14,327 bases of DNA from an uncultured Clostridium sp. (GTDB taxonomy: Bacteria; Bacillota_I; Bacilli_A; RF39; UBA660). The DNA is taken from contig CALZLL010000019.1 in assembly GCA_945788325.1 (NCBI GenBank), positions 1-14,327 on the forward strand, read 5' to 3'. Made by a program: the position numbers and the translations under genes. The notes under the pieces were generated by a model. It was not told where the DNA came from. It saw only the letters and a list, made by a program, of their open reading frames with translations, and did no database searches. Of the stretch, positions 5,223 to 12,136 are shown one piece after another; positions within the stretch are counted from its first letter, which is position 1; each line of letters opens with the position of its first letter.

Positions 5223-6140
5223 ATGAGATTATTTAGAAGATTAAGAAGAAAAAAATCTGATAAAATTTTAAAGATAGTAGAAAAAGCTCATCTTTTTAAA
5301 CGATATGTATTTTTACTTATTGGTACTTTTATATATGCTTTAGCTTATAATTTGTTTTTCTTTAAAAACAACATAGTATATGGTGGTACTAGTGGTATTT
5401 CAATAATTACCCAAAAGTTAGTTGATCCATCTATTATGATTTTAATTCTAAATATATTGTTTTTATTAATAAGTTTAATCCTATTAGGTAAGAAACAAAC
5501 TTTTAATTCAATTGTTGGTTCTTTATTGTTTCCATTATTTGTAACACTTACTAGAGGAATAGATTCATACATAACTATAGATAATAGTAATCTTTTGCTT
5601 ATTGCGATAGTGGGTGGAGTATGTGTAGGACTTGCTTCAGGCATAGTTTTTAAAAGTGGTTTTACAACAGGTGGTACAGATATATTAAATCAAGTTGTTG
5701 CAAAATATTTCAAAATATCAATAGGAACTTCTATGCTTTTAACTGATGGAGTTATTACAATAATAGGTGGGTTCTTCTTTGGTTGGACAAAAGTATTATA
5801 TGCAATAATAGTATTATACATAATAAATATTATGGTAGATAAAGTGGTTCTTGGTATATCAAGTAGTAAAGCCGTTTATATAACTACAGATGAGGATGAT
5901 GCCGTAATTGATTATTTGTTAAACGAACTAAATCTTGGAATTACACTTATTGAAACTAGAGGTGGTTATACAAATAGAAAAGATCAAATAATTATGTGTG
6001 TTGTACCAACTAGTGATTATTTTGTAGTTAGTGAAGGAATTGAACACATTGATCCAAAAGCGGTTATATTAGTTACTGATGCATATCAAACATCTGGAAC
6101 TTATAGTGGAAAATCAAATAGGTTAACAGGAATAAATTAG
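5223..6140 (+). CDS. YitT-family membrane protein (DUF2179 C-terminus)
   Basis: This 305-aa integral membrane protein follows prfB by 2 nt, with its ribosome site AAAGGAGAG inside the prfB end. A basic N-terminus (RLFRRLRRKK) is followed by about six hydrophobic segments near 28-46, 70-88, 97-110, 124-143, 173-187 and 190-206, including the GGTSGIS and SGFTTGGTDIL motifs typical of the YitT membrane family. The C-terminal part (about 213-290, 'SSKAVYITTDEDD...ETRGGYTNRKDQIIMCVVPTSDYFVV...ILVTDAYQTSGTYSG') is the cytoplasmic DUF2179 domain. The biochemical function of the family is not established. Length and domain order are normal and the gene appears intact. Its place before ftsEX may be only operonic. 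Confidence 0.88.
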   Translation: MRLFRRLRRKKSDKILKIVEKAHLFKRYVFLLIGTFIYALAYNLFFFKNNIVYGGTSGISIITQKLVDPSIMILILNILFLLISLILLGKKQTFNSIVGSLLFPLFVTLTRGIDSYITIDNSNLLLIAIVGGVCVGLASGIVFKSGFTTGGTDILNQVVAKYFKISIGTSMLLTDGVITIIGGFFFGWTKVLYAIIVLYIINIMVDKVVLGISSSKAVYITTDEDDAVIDYLLNELNLGITLIETRGGYTNRKDQIIMCVVPTSDYFVVSEGIEHIDPKAVILVTDAYQTSGTYSGKSNRLTGIN

Positions 6141-6147
6141 GTATTGG

Positions 6148-6172
6148 TTAAACATAAGTATATTTTGTTTAA
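6148..6172. other. Inverted repeat between the YitT gene and ftsE
   Basis: TTAAACA (6148-6154) and TGTTTAA (6166-6172) are separated by 11 nt, in the only gap of more than 50 nt inside the operon. It could be a weak attenuating hairpin or an RNA-processing site. There is no proper T tract. Confidence 0.25.
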
Positions 6173-6196
6173 TTATTAGTAAAGGAAGTGATACAA

Positions 6197-6895
6197 ATGG
6201 AATTTATTAAATTTAGAAATGTTGAGAAAACTTATAAAAATGGTGTAAATGCAGTTTATGATATGAACCTAGATATTAAAAAAGGTGAATTTGTATTTGT
6301 AATTGGTGCATCAGGAAGTGGTAAATCAACCCTTATAAAGATGCTTTATCGGGAAGAAAGACCTACCAAAGGAGAAATTTACGTTGGAGGAGTAAACGTT
6401 GCTAAAGTAAAAAATAATAAGGTTTATAAATTAAGAAGAAAAATAGGAATAGTATTTCAAGATTATAAATTGTTGCCAAAATTAACAGTGTATGAAAATG
6501 TTGCTTTTGCTCTTGAAATATATGGCTTACCTACTCAAGAAGTAAAAAGAAAAGTTTTAAAAGCCTTGGATTTAGTTGGATTAAAATCTAGGGCAAAAAG
6601 CTATCCCGATCAGTTATCTGGTGGAGAGCAACAACGTGTTGCAATAGCACGTGCAATTGTTAATTCTCCTAAGTTACTTATATGTGACGAACCAACAGGT
6701 AATTTAGATCCAGACACAAGTTTAGAAGTAATGAAAGTAATTGAAAAAATTAATGACTTAGGTACTACCGTTGTAATGGCTACTCATGATAGAGAAATGG
6801 TTAATAAAATGAAGAAAAGAGTTATTCTTTTAGATAACGGAAAATTAGCAAAAGATTATGAGAAAGGAAGTTATACTCATTATGAAACTGTTTAG
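6197..6895 (+). CDS. ftsE: Cell division ATP-binding protein FtsE
   Basis: FtsE is the ABC ATPase partner of FtsX; ATP cycling moves FtsX and switches on peptidoglycan hydrolysis at the septum or side wall. The 232-aa product has Walker A GASGSGKS (37-44), Q-loop Q88, signature LSGGEQQR (140-147), Walker B LLICDEPTGNLD (160-171) and H-loop H197, all intact. I chose ATG 6197 over the in-frame GTG at 6188 because AAAGGA (6181-6186) lies 10 nt before the ATG but only 1 nt before the GTG, and the protein then begins MEFIKFRNV as family members do. Its last 14 nt overlap ftsX. Confidence 0.95.
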   Translation: MEFIKFRNVEKTYKNGVNAVYDMNLDIKKGEFVFVIGASGSGKSTLIKMLYREERPTKGEIYVGGVNVAKVKNNKVYKLRRKIGIVFQDYKLLPKLTVYENVAFALEIYGLPTQEVKRKVLKALDLVGLKSRAKSYPDQLSGGEQQRVAIARAIVNSPKLLICDEPTGNLDPDTSLEVMKVIEKINDLGTTVVMATHDREMVNKMKKRVILLDNGKLAKDYEKGSYTHYETV

Positions 6896-7781
6896 AATTT
6901 TAGGAAGAAACATAAGAGATGGTTTTAAAAGTGTAGGTAGAAACTTAAGTTTATCAATTGCGTCAATATCATGTATAACAATAACTCTATTAATAGTAGC
7001 AGTTGCTTTAGTAGCTTCTTATAACGTAGAAAACATGACTAAGTTAATTAAAGAAGATTTTACGATAGTAGCTTTTGTTGATACCAGTGCAACAGATGAA
7101 CAAATTAATGAGTTAGAAAAGAATATACAAACTTATAAAAACGTTGAATCAGTGGATCATGAAACAAAAGTAGAAATAGCAGACGAAATGAAAAACACAT
7201 CAGATTCTTTATCAGCAATAATAGATAGCTGGTCAGATGATACTAATCCTTTATATGATACTTTATTAATAAAGGTAAAAGATACGGAAAAAATTTCAAA
7301 AACAGCTGATCAAGTTAACGAATTGGAATTGGTAAAAGAAGTTAAATATGGTCAAGGAATGGTAGAAAGTTTATTATCCGTATTTAAGGTTCTAGAAAAA
7401 TCTATGATAATTGCTATGGTAGCACTAGTATTTGTAACTTTATTCTTAATAACAAACACAATTAAAATTACTATTTTCTCAAGAAAAAGGGAAATTGAAA
7501 TAATGAGACTTGTTGGAGCGTCTAATTTTTCAATAAAACAACCATTTGTAATAGAAGGTTTTTGTTTAGGATTTTTAGGTTCACTAATCCCAATTGCAGT
7601 TACTTTATATGGGTATTCAGCTTTATATAAACATTTTAATGGTCAATTATTTTCACCATTTATAAAATTAGTTCCCGCTGAACCATTTATATATATAGTT
7701 TCATTAATATTATTAGGTTTAGGTATTGTTGTTGGTATGTTTGGTAGTTATAGAGCAGTAAGGAAATATTTAAAAATATGA
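6882..7781 (+). CDS. ftsX: Cell division protein FtsX
   Basis: FtsX is the membrane half of the FtsEX complex, carrying the signal from the cytoplasmic ATPase to an external peptidoglycan hydrolase. The product has 299 aa. A short cytoplasmic N-terminus with 'GRNIRDGFKSVGRN' leads to TM1 (about 24-46) and a large extracellular domain (about 47-170). TM2 (about 175-193), the 'RKREIEIMRLVGAS' loop that contacts the ATPase, TM3 (about 222-245) and TM4 (about 268-292) follow. ATG 6882 is preferred to ATG 6858 because AAAGGAAG (6863-6870) is 11 nt upstream and MKLFRILGRN is the usual N-terminus. It overlaps ftsE by 14 nt and the next gene by 4 nt (ATGA), pointing to translational coupling. Confidence 0.94.
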   Translation: MKLFRILGRNIRDGFKSVGRNLSLSIASISCITITLLIVAVALVASYNVENMTKLIKEDFTIVAFVDTSATDEQINELEKNIQTYKNVESVDHETKVEIADEMKNTSDSLSAIIDSWSDDTNPLYDTLLIKVKDTEKISKTADQVNELELVKEVKYGQGMVESLLSVFKVLEKSMIIAMVALVFVTLFLITNTIKITIFSRKREIEIMRLVGASNFSIKQPFVIEGFCLGFLGSLIPIAVTLYGYSALYKHFNGQLFSPFIKLVPAEPFIYIVSLILLGLGIVVGMFGSYRAVRKYLKI

Positions 7782-8989
7782 TGAAGAAAGTATTAAACTA
7801 TTTATTGGTAATATTAATACTATTAGTAATACCAATTACAACTATAACTGCTAAAGAAAAAACGTTAGGTGAATGGAAAACTGAACTTAATAAAGTAGAA
7901 AAAAAATTAGAAGCTACTAACTCTAAAAAAGTACAAACTCAAAAAGATATTGAAGAAACAAATAAAAAAATAAATTCTATTTATTCACAAATGGAGAAAA
8001 TAAATAAGGATATAGAAGATAAGACAAAAGAAAGTGAACAATTAGAAAAAGATATAAAAAAGAAAAATGAGGAAACAAAAAGTCTAATGAGATATTATCA
8101 AGTTTCTTCATCAGGCTCAGCAATGTTAGAATATATCATGGGTTCAGAAAGTTTAACAGATTTGATATACAGACTATCAATTACTGAACAAATATCAAAT
8201 TATAATAAAAAAGTCATTGATGATATGAATAACATGATAAAAGAAAATGACAAGATAAAAGAATCTTTAGCAAGCAAGAAAACGGAATTAGCATCATTAC
8301 AAAGTGATTTAAATACTCAGGTTGCTAAATTAAATGAAACGAAAAGTTCACTTGATGAAGAAGGACATTCTCAAGCCGAGTCAATAAAAGAGATGAAAGC
8401 TACAATTTCATATTTACAAAGTAAAAAATGTAAAGATAGTGAAACACAGACCGCTTGTTTAAATAGGCTTGCAAGAGCATCTGGTTCTTCAAGTGGTGGT
8501 TATTTACCTCCTGGTACAACTTTTTATAGACCAACTGCAAGTGGAAGAATTTCAAGTGAGTATGGTTGGAGAACTTTATATGGAAAACCAAATTTACATG
8601 GTGCTATAGATATTTCAACACCTACTGGAACAACTGTTTATTCTGTTGCTCCTGGATATGTTGCTAAAACAATTAGAAGTAATCGTGGTGGTGGAAATCA
8701 AATAATAATTCATCATTTAATAAATGGAAAATACTATACTTCTTATTATTGCCATTTATCAACAATAAGTGTGTCTATTGGTCAAACTGTTACTAAAGAT
8801 ACTATAATAGGTAAATCAGGTAACACTGGTAATTCAACAGGACCTCACTTACATTTAGGATTAGCAAGTGGAAGATGGTATGCGGATTATTATTCATATT
8901 ATGGTAATGATGGTTTCATGGGACATTCATTTAATCCGAGAAATGTAATAGTATTCCCAGCTTTAGGATCAAGTTATTCAAATAGATAG
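7778..8989 (+). CDS. Secreted coiled-coil M23 peptidase (EnvC/PcsB-like FtsEX partner)
   Basis: This exported 403-aa protein has a signal peptide (about 1-25, 'VLNYLLVILILLVIPITTITA'), then a long charged coiled-coil region (about 27-215) with a break near 105-135, then a Ser/Gly linker, then a LytM-type M23 metallopeptidase domain (about 245-395). Zinc ligands look complete: H274 and D278 in 'LHGAIDIS', H357 and H359 in 'GPHLHLGL', plus H326 in 'YYCHLS'. The domain is therefore predicted to be catalytic, unlike the degenerate LytM of E. coli EnvC. Coiled-coil hydrolases bind the outer domain of FtsX; overlap with ftsX supports that. Cys218 and Cys227 could form a small disulfide loop at the end of the coil. 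The second ATG (7781) is an alternative start. A terminator overlaps its stop codon. Confidence 0.9.
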   Translation: MMKKVLNYLLVILILLVIPITTITAKEKTLGEWKTELNKVEKKLEATNSKKVQTQKDIEETNKKINSIYSQMEKINKDIEDKTKESEQLEKDIKKKNEETKSLMRYYQVSSSGSAMLEYIMGSESLTDLIYRLSITEQISNYNKKVIDDMNNMIKENDKIKESLASKKTELASLQSDLNTQVAKLNETKSSLDEEGHSQAESIKEMKATISYLQSKKCKDSETQTACLNRLARASGSSSGGYLPPGTTFYRPTASGRISSEYGWRTLYGKPNLHGAIDISTPTGTTVYSVAPGYVAKTIRSNRGGGNQIIIHHLINGKYYTSYYCHLSTISVSIGQTVTKDTIIGKSGNTGNSTGPHLHLGLASGRWYADYYSYYGNDGFMGHSFNPRNVIVFPALGSSYSNR

Positions 8990-9011
8990 AAGGTTTTAAT
9001 ACCTTCTTTTT
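8988..9011 (+). terminator. Terminator of the prfB-to-M23 operon
   Basis: AGAAGGT (8988-8994) and ACCTTCT (9001-9007) form a 7-bp stem with a TTTAAT loop followed by Ts to 9011. The left arm begins within the stop codon of the peptidase gene. Confidence 0.75.
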
Positions 9012-9012
9012 G

Positions 9013-9041
9013 TTGTATTAAATTTTTATAAATGTTAGAAT
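9013..9041 (+). promoter_or_regulatory. uvrB promoter
   Basis: A -35 box TTGTAT (9013-9018), a 17-bp spacer and TAGAAT (9036-9041), with the TG extension at 9033-9034, make a convincing extended -10 promoter. There is no visible GAAC-N4-GTTC LexA box. Confidence 0.6.
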
Positions 9042-9072
9042 AAGTTTAATATAAAAGAAAAGGACGGATATT

Positions 9073-11031
9073 ATGTTTGATTTAGTTTCTAAATTTAAAC
9101 CATCAGGAGATCAACCAGAGGCTATACATGAATTAGTTGAAGGTATTAAGAATAATAAGAAATACCAAGTATTATTAGGTGCAACAGGAACTGGTAAAAC
9201 TTTTACGATAGCTAACGTAATTAAAGAAGTTAATAAGCCTACCTTGGTACTTGCACATAATAAAACTCTAGCAGGACAACTTTATTCTGAATTAAAAGAA
9301 TTATTTCCAAATAATCAAGTTTGTTATTTTGTATCTTATTATGATTATTATCAACCAGAGGCATATGTCCCATCTAGCGATACTTACATTGAAAAGGATT
9401 CTTCAATAAATGATGAAATAGATGAATTAAGACACTATGCTACATCTTCCTTAATAAATTCTAAAGATGTTATAGTTGTTGCATCAGTATCATGCATTTA
9501 TGGTATAGGAGATAAAGAAGAATATGAAAAACACATGCTTACTTTAAGAGTAGGACAGGAAATAAACAGAAACGAAGTATTATCTAAATTAGTTGATATG
9601 ATGTATGAAAGAAACAATGTTGATTTAGTTCGTGGTACTTTTAGAGCTAAAGGGGATGTAATAGAAGTTATACCTGCTTATGAAAAAAGTTATGGTATTA
9701 GAATTGAATTGTTTGGGGATGAAATAGATAGAATAACTGAATTTGACGTATTAACTGGAGCTGTGGTAAGTGATAAAAAGTTTATTTCAATACTTCCAGC
9801 ATCACACTTCGTAACAAGTGAGGAAAAGTTGAAAAAAGCAATAGTTAATATTAAGGCTGAATTAGATGACAGACTAAAATATTTTAATGAAAATGGTAAA
9901 TTATTAGAAGCTGAACGCCTGGGACAGAGGTGTAAGCATGATATAGAAATGTTAGAAGAAACGGGATTCTGTTCTGGTGTTGAGAATTATTCTAGACATC
10001 TAGCATTAAAACAAGAAGGAGCAACTCCAACTTGTTTATTAGACTTTTTCCCAGATGATTTTTTAATGGTTATAGATGAATCTCATGTAACTTTACCTCA
10101 GGTTAAAGCAATGTATAATGGGGATAGAAATAGAAAACAAATGCTTGTTGATTATGGTTTTAGATTACCTAGTGCGCTTGATAATAGACCTCTTAGATAT
10201 GAAGAGTTTGAAGAGAAAATAAATCAAGTTATATACGTTTCTGCAACACCAGGTGATGAAGAGTTGCAAAAAGTTAATAATAAAGTTGTAGAACAAATAA
10301 TAAGACCTACTGGATTACTTGATCCATTAATAGAAGTTAGAACCTCTAATAATCAAGTTGATGATTTAATAGAAGAAATAGAAAAACAAATAGAAAAAGG
10401 TGATAGAACACTTGTTACAACCTTAACTATACGTATGGCAGAAGAATTAACTTCATATTTAAAGAATTTGAATATAAAAGTTGCATACTTACATAGTGAG
10501 GTAAAAACTTTAGAAAGACTTAAAATTATTCATGATTTAAGAGAAGGTAAGTATGATGTTTTGGTAGGTATAAACTTACTTAGAGAAGGTCTTGATATAC
10601 CTGAGGTTAGTTTAGTTGCAATATTAGATGCTGATAAACAAGGATTTTTAAGAAGCCATAGAAGTCTTATTCAGACCATTGGTAGATGCGCAAGAAATGC
10701 AGAAGGTAGAGTAATAATGTATGGTGATATCATAAGTGATGCAATGAAAACTGCTATAGATGAAACCAAAAGACGTCGTGATATTCAAATTAAATACAAT
10801 GAAAAACATAATATTATCCCTAAAACAATTAAGAAAAAGATAATGGATGTAGTAAGTGTAACCGAAGATAATAAAGAAACAAAAAAACATAAAGTACGTG
10901 ATGAAATTCACAATGATAAAATTATAAAACAATTAGAAGAAGAAATGAAAAAAGCAGCTAAAGAATTAGACTTTGAACGCGCTATGGAGCTTCGTGATAT
11001 TATTTTTGAAATGAAAGTTAATGAAAAATAA
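9073..11031 (+). CDS. uvrB: Excinuclease ABC subunit B
   Basis: UvrB verifies DNA damage handed over by UvrA and recruits UvrC for incision in nucleotide excision repair. The 652-aa product is close to the family's usual 660 or so. Visible parts are Walker A GATGTGKT (36-43), the damage-clamping beta-hairpin (88-124, 'SYYDYYQPEAYVPSSDTYIEKDSS'), the helicase DESH box (335-338), 'SATPGD' (390-395), motif VI 'QTIGRCARN' (534-542) and the C-terminal UVR domain (about 616-649) that binds UvrC. Motif VI usually reads GRAARN; the Ala-to-Cys change is small and unlikely to matter. AGGA (9061-9064) is 8 nt before the ATG. It is transcribed alone, with its own promoter and terminator. Confidence 0.97.
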   Translation: MFDLVSKFKPSGDQPEAIHELVEGIKNNKKYQVLLGATGTGKTFTIANVIKEVNKPTLVLAHNKTLAGQLYSELKELFPNNQVCYFVSYYDYYQPEAYVPSSDTYIEKDSSINDEIDELRHYATSSLINSKDVIVVASVSCIYGIGDKEEYEKHMLTLRVGQEINRNEVLSKLVDMMYERNNVDLVRGTFRAKGDVIEVIPAYEKSYGIRIELFGDEIDRITEFDVLTGAVVSDKKFISILPASHFVTSEEKLKKAIVNIKAELDDRLKYFNENGKLLEAERLGQRCKHDIEMLEETGFCSGVENYSRHLALKQEGATPTCLLDFFPDDFLMVIDESHVTLPQVKAMYNGDRNRKQMLVDYGFRLPSALDNRPLRYEEFEEKINQVIYVSATPGDEELQKVNNKVVEQIIRPTGLLDPLIEVRTSNNQVDDLIEEIEKQIEKGDRTLVTTLTIRMAEELTSYLKNLNIKVAYLHSEVKTLERLKIIHDLREGKYDVLVGINLLREGLDIPEVSLVAILDADKQGFLRSHRSLIQTIGRCARNAEGRVIMYGDIISDAMKTAIDETKRRRDIQIKYNEKHNIIPKTIKKKIMDVVSVTEDNKETKKHKVRDEIHNDKIIKQLEEEMKKAAKELDFERAMELRDIIFEMKVNEK

Positions 11032-11070
11032 ATTTTACCAATATTAATTAACTTAGGAAAAAACAATACA

Positions 11071-11106
11071 AAAAAGAAAAATTTGCTTAGCAATTTTTCT
11101 TTTTTT
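11071..11106 (+). terminator. Terminator after uvrB
   Basis: An A-rich arm (11071-11086, ending ATTTGC) pairs with GCAATTTTTCTTTTT (from 11090) around a TTA loop with one bulged T, then runs into a T tract to 11106. The stem is long but mostly A-T. Confidence 0.7.
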
Positions 11107-11141
11107 GTTTCATAAAAATTACAAAAATATTATTTTGGCGA

Positions 11142-11176
11142 TTTGCATGCTATTTAAATAAATGCTACTATGCAAA
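11142..11176 (+). promoter_or_regulatory. dinD promoter with overlapping inverted repeat
   Basis: TTGCAT (11143-11148), a 17-bp spacer and TACTAT (11166-11171), with the TG extension at 11163-11164, form a good promoter. It is framed by the inverted repeat TTTGCAT (11142-11148) and ATGCAAA (11170-11176). The spacer also contains the palindrome TATTTAAATA (11151-11160), and ATGCTA occurs twice (11147, 11162). Such symmetry over the -35 and -10 boxes suggests a repressor site. It is not the Bacillus-type LexA box. Confidence 0.5.
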
Positions 11177-11192
11177 CGAAAGGAACATTTAT

Positions 11193-12026
11193 ATGATGAA
11201 TTTAACTAAATATAATGACAGTATTTTTGAAAGTATTAAACATATTGATGAAGATGGTAATGAATATTGGGAAGCAAGAGAATTACAAAAGGTATTAGAA
11301 TACAAAGAATGGAGAAAATTTGAAGGTGTAATTATGAGGGCTAAACAAGCGTGTGATAAAAGTAAGTTTACACAAAGTTTCCATTTTGTCGAGGCCGACA
11401 AAATGTCAAGTATTGGTAAAGGAAGTAAAAGAAAAACAATTGATTATAAATTATCAAGATATGCTTGCTACCTTATTGTTCAAAACGGAGACCCAAGAAA
11501 AGAAGTAATTGCGTTAGGTCAAACATATTTTGCAGTGCAAACTAGAAAGCAAGAATTAACAGAATTAGAATATGAAAACTTAAATGAAGATGAAAAAAGA
11601 TTATATCAAAGAAGTAGGGTTAAAAAAGAAAACTACACTTTAAATGTTACAGCAAAAAAAGCAGGTGTTAAAAACTTTGATAAATTTCATAATGCTGGTT
11701 ATAAAGGATTATATGGTGGAGAAACTGCTGATGATATAGCTAAAAGAAAGAAGCTAAGATATAGGGAAGATATATTAGATAACATGGGAAGTGATGAATT
11801 AGCAGCTAACCTTTTTAGGATATCTTTAGCCAATCAAAAGTTAAAAAATGAAAATATAAATGGAGAGAAAAACTCTTGTGATGCCCACTTTGAAGTTGGC
11901 AAAGCAGTTAGAGATACAATTACTAAAGTAGGTGGAACTCTGCCAGAAAAATTACCAACTCCTGATAAATCAATAAGGAAATTGTCAAAAGAAATAAAAA
12001 ATAAAGATAACTTACCAAAATTATAA
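11193..12026 (+). CDS. dinD: DinD-like DNA-damage-inducible protein
   Basis: This 277-aa protein matches the E. coli DinD family in length (274) and motifs. The N-terminal BRO/KilA-like domain has 'EYWEARELQKVLEYKEWRKFEGVIMRAKQAC' (24-54), then 'YKLSRYACYLIVQNGDPRKEVIALGQTYFAVQTRKQEL' (85-122), then a C-terminal half with 'GLYGGETADDI' (172-182), 'LDNMGSDELAANLFRI' (195-210) and 'VRDTITKVGGTLPEKLP' (239-255). In E. coli dinD is LexA-controlled and its product is reported to disassemble RecA filaments; that role here is inferred from homology. AAAGGA (11179-11184) fits the ATG at 11193; ATG 11196 is also possible. It lies between uvrB and uvrA with its own promoter and terminator, so it is a separate insertion into that pair rather than an operon member. 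Confidence 0.88.
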   Translation: MMNLTKYNDSIFESIKHIDEDGNEYWEARELQKVLEYKEWRKFEGVIMRAKQACDKSKFTQSFHFVEADKMSSIGKGSKRKTIDYKLSRYACYLIVQNGDPRKEVIALGQTYFAVQTRKQELTELEYENLNEDEKRLYQRSRVKKENYTLNVTAKKAGVKNFDKFHNAGYKGLYGGETADDIAKRKKLRYREDILDNMGSDELAANLFRISLANQKLKNENINGEKNSCDAHFEVGKAVRDTITKVGGTLPEKLPTPDKSIRKLSKEIKNKDNLPKL

Positions 12027-12054
12027 ATTAAAAGAATTTATATATATTAGTAAA

Positions 12055-12092
12055 AAGAACCAAATTTACAAATATTGGTTCTTCTTTTTTTT
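12055..12092 (+). terminator. Terminator after dinD
   Basis: AAGAACCAA (12055-12063) and TTGGTTCTT (12075-12083) form a perfect 9-bp stem with an 11-nt loop, followed by C and eight Ts. Confidence 0.85.
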
Positions 12093-12101
12093 ATGTATTT
12101 G

Positions 12102-12110
12102 TGATAAAAT
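12102..12110 (+). promoter_or_regulatory. uvrA extended -10 promoter
   Basis: TGATAAAAT (12102-12110) is an extended -10 element with no good -35 box; the region upstream is the T tract of the dinD terminator. The predicted leader is about 20 nt. Confidence 0.5.
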
Positions 12111-12136
12111 AACTGCAAGAAAAGAAGTGATTTATT

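Noticed and set aside
11131..11180. Classical Firmicutes LexA (SOS) box upstream of dinD
   Set aside because: No GAAC-N4-GTTC or near match was found; the symmetry present has a different sequence and a longer spacing.
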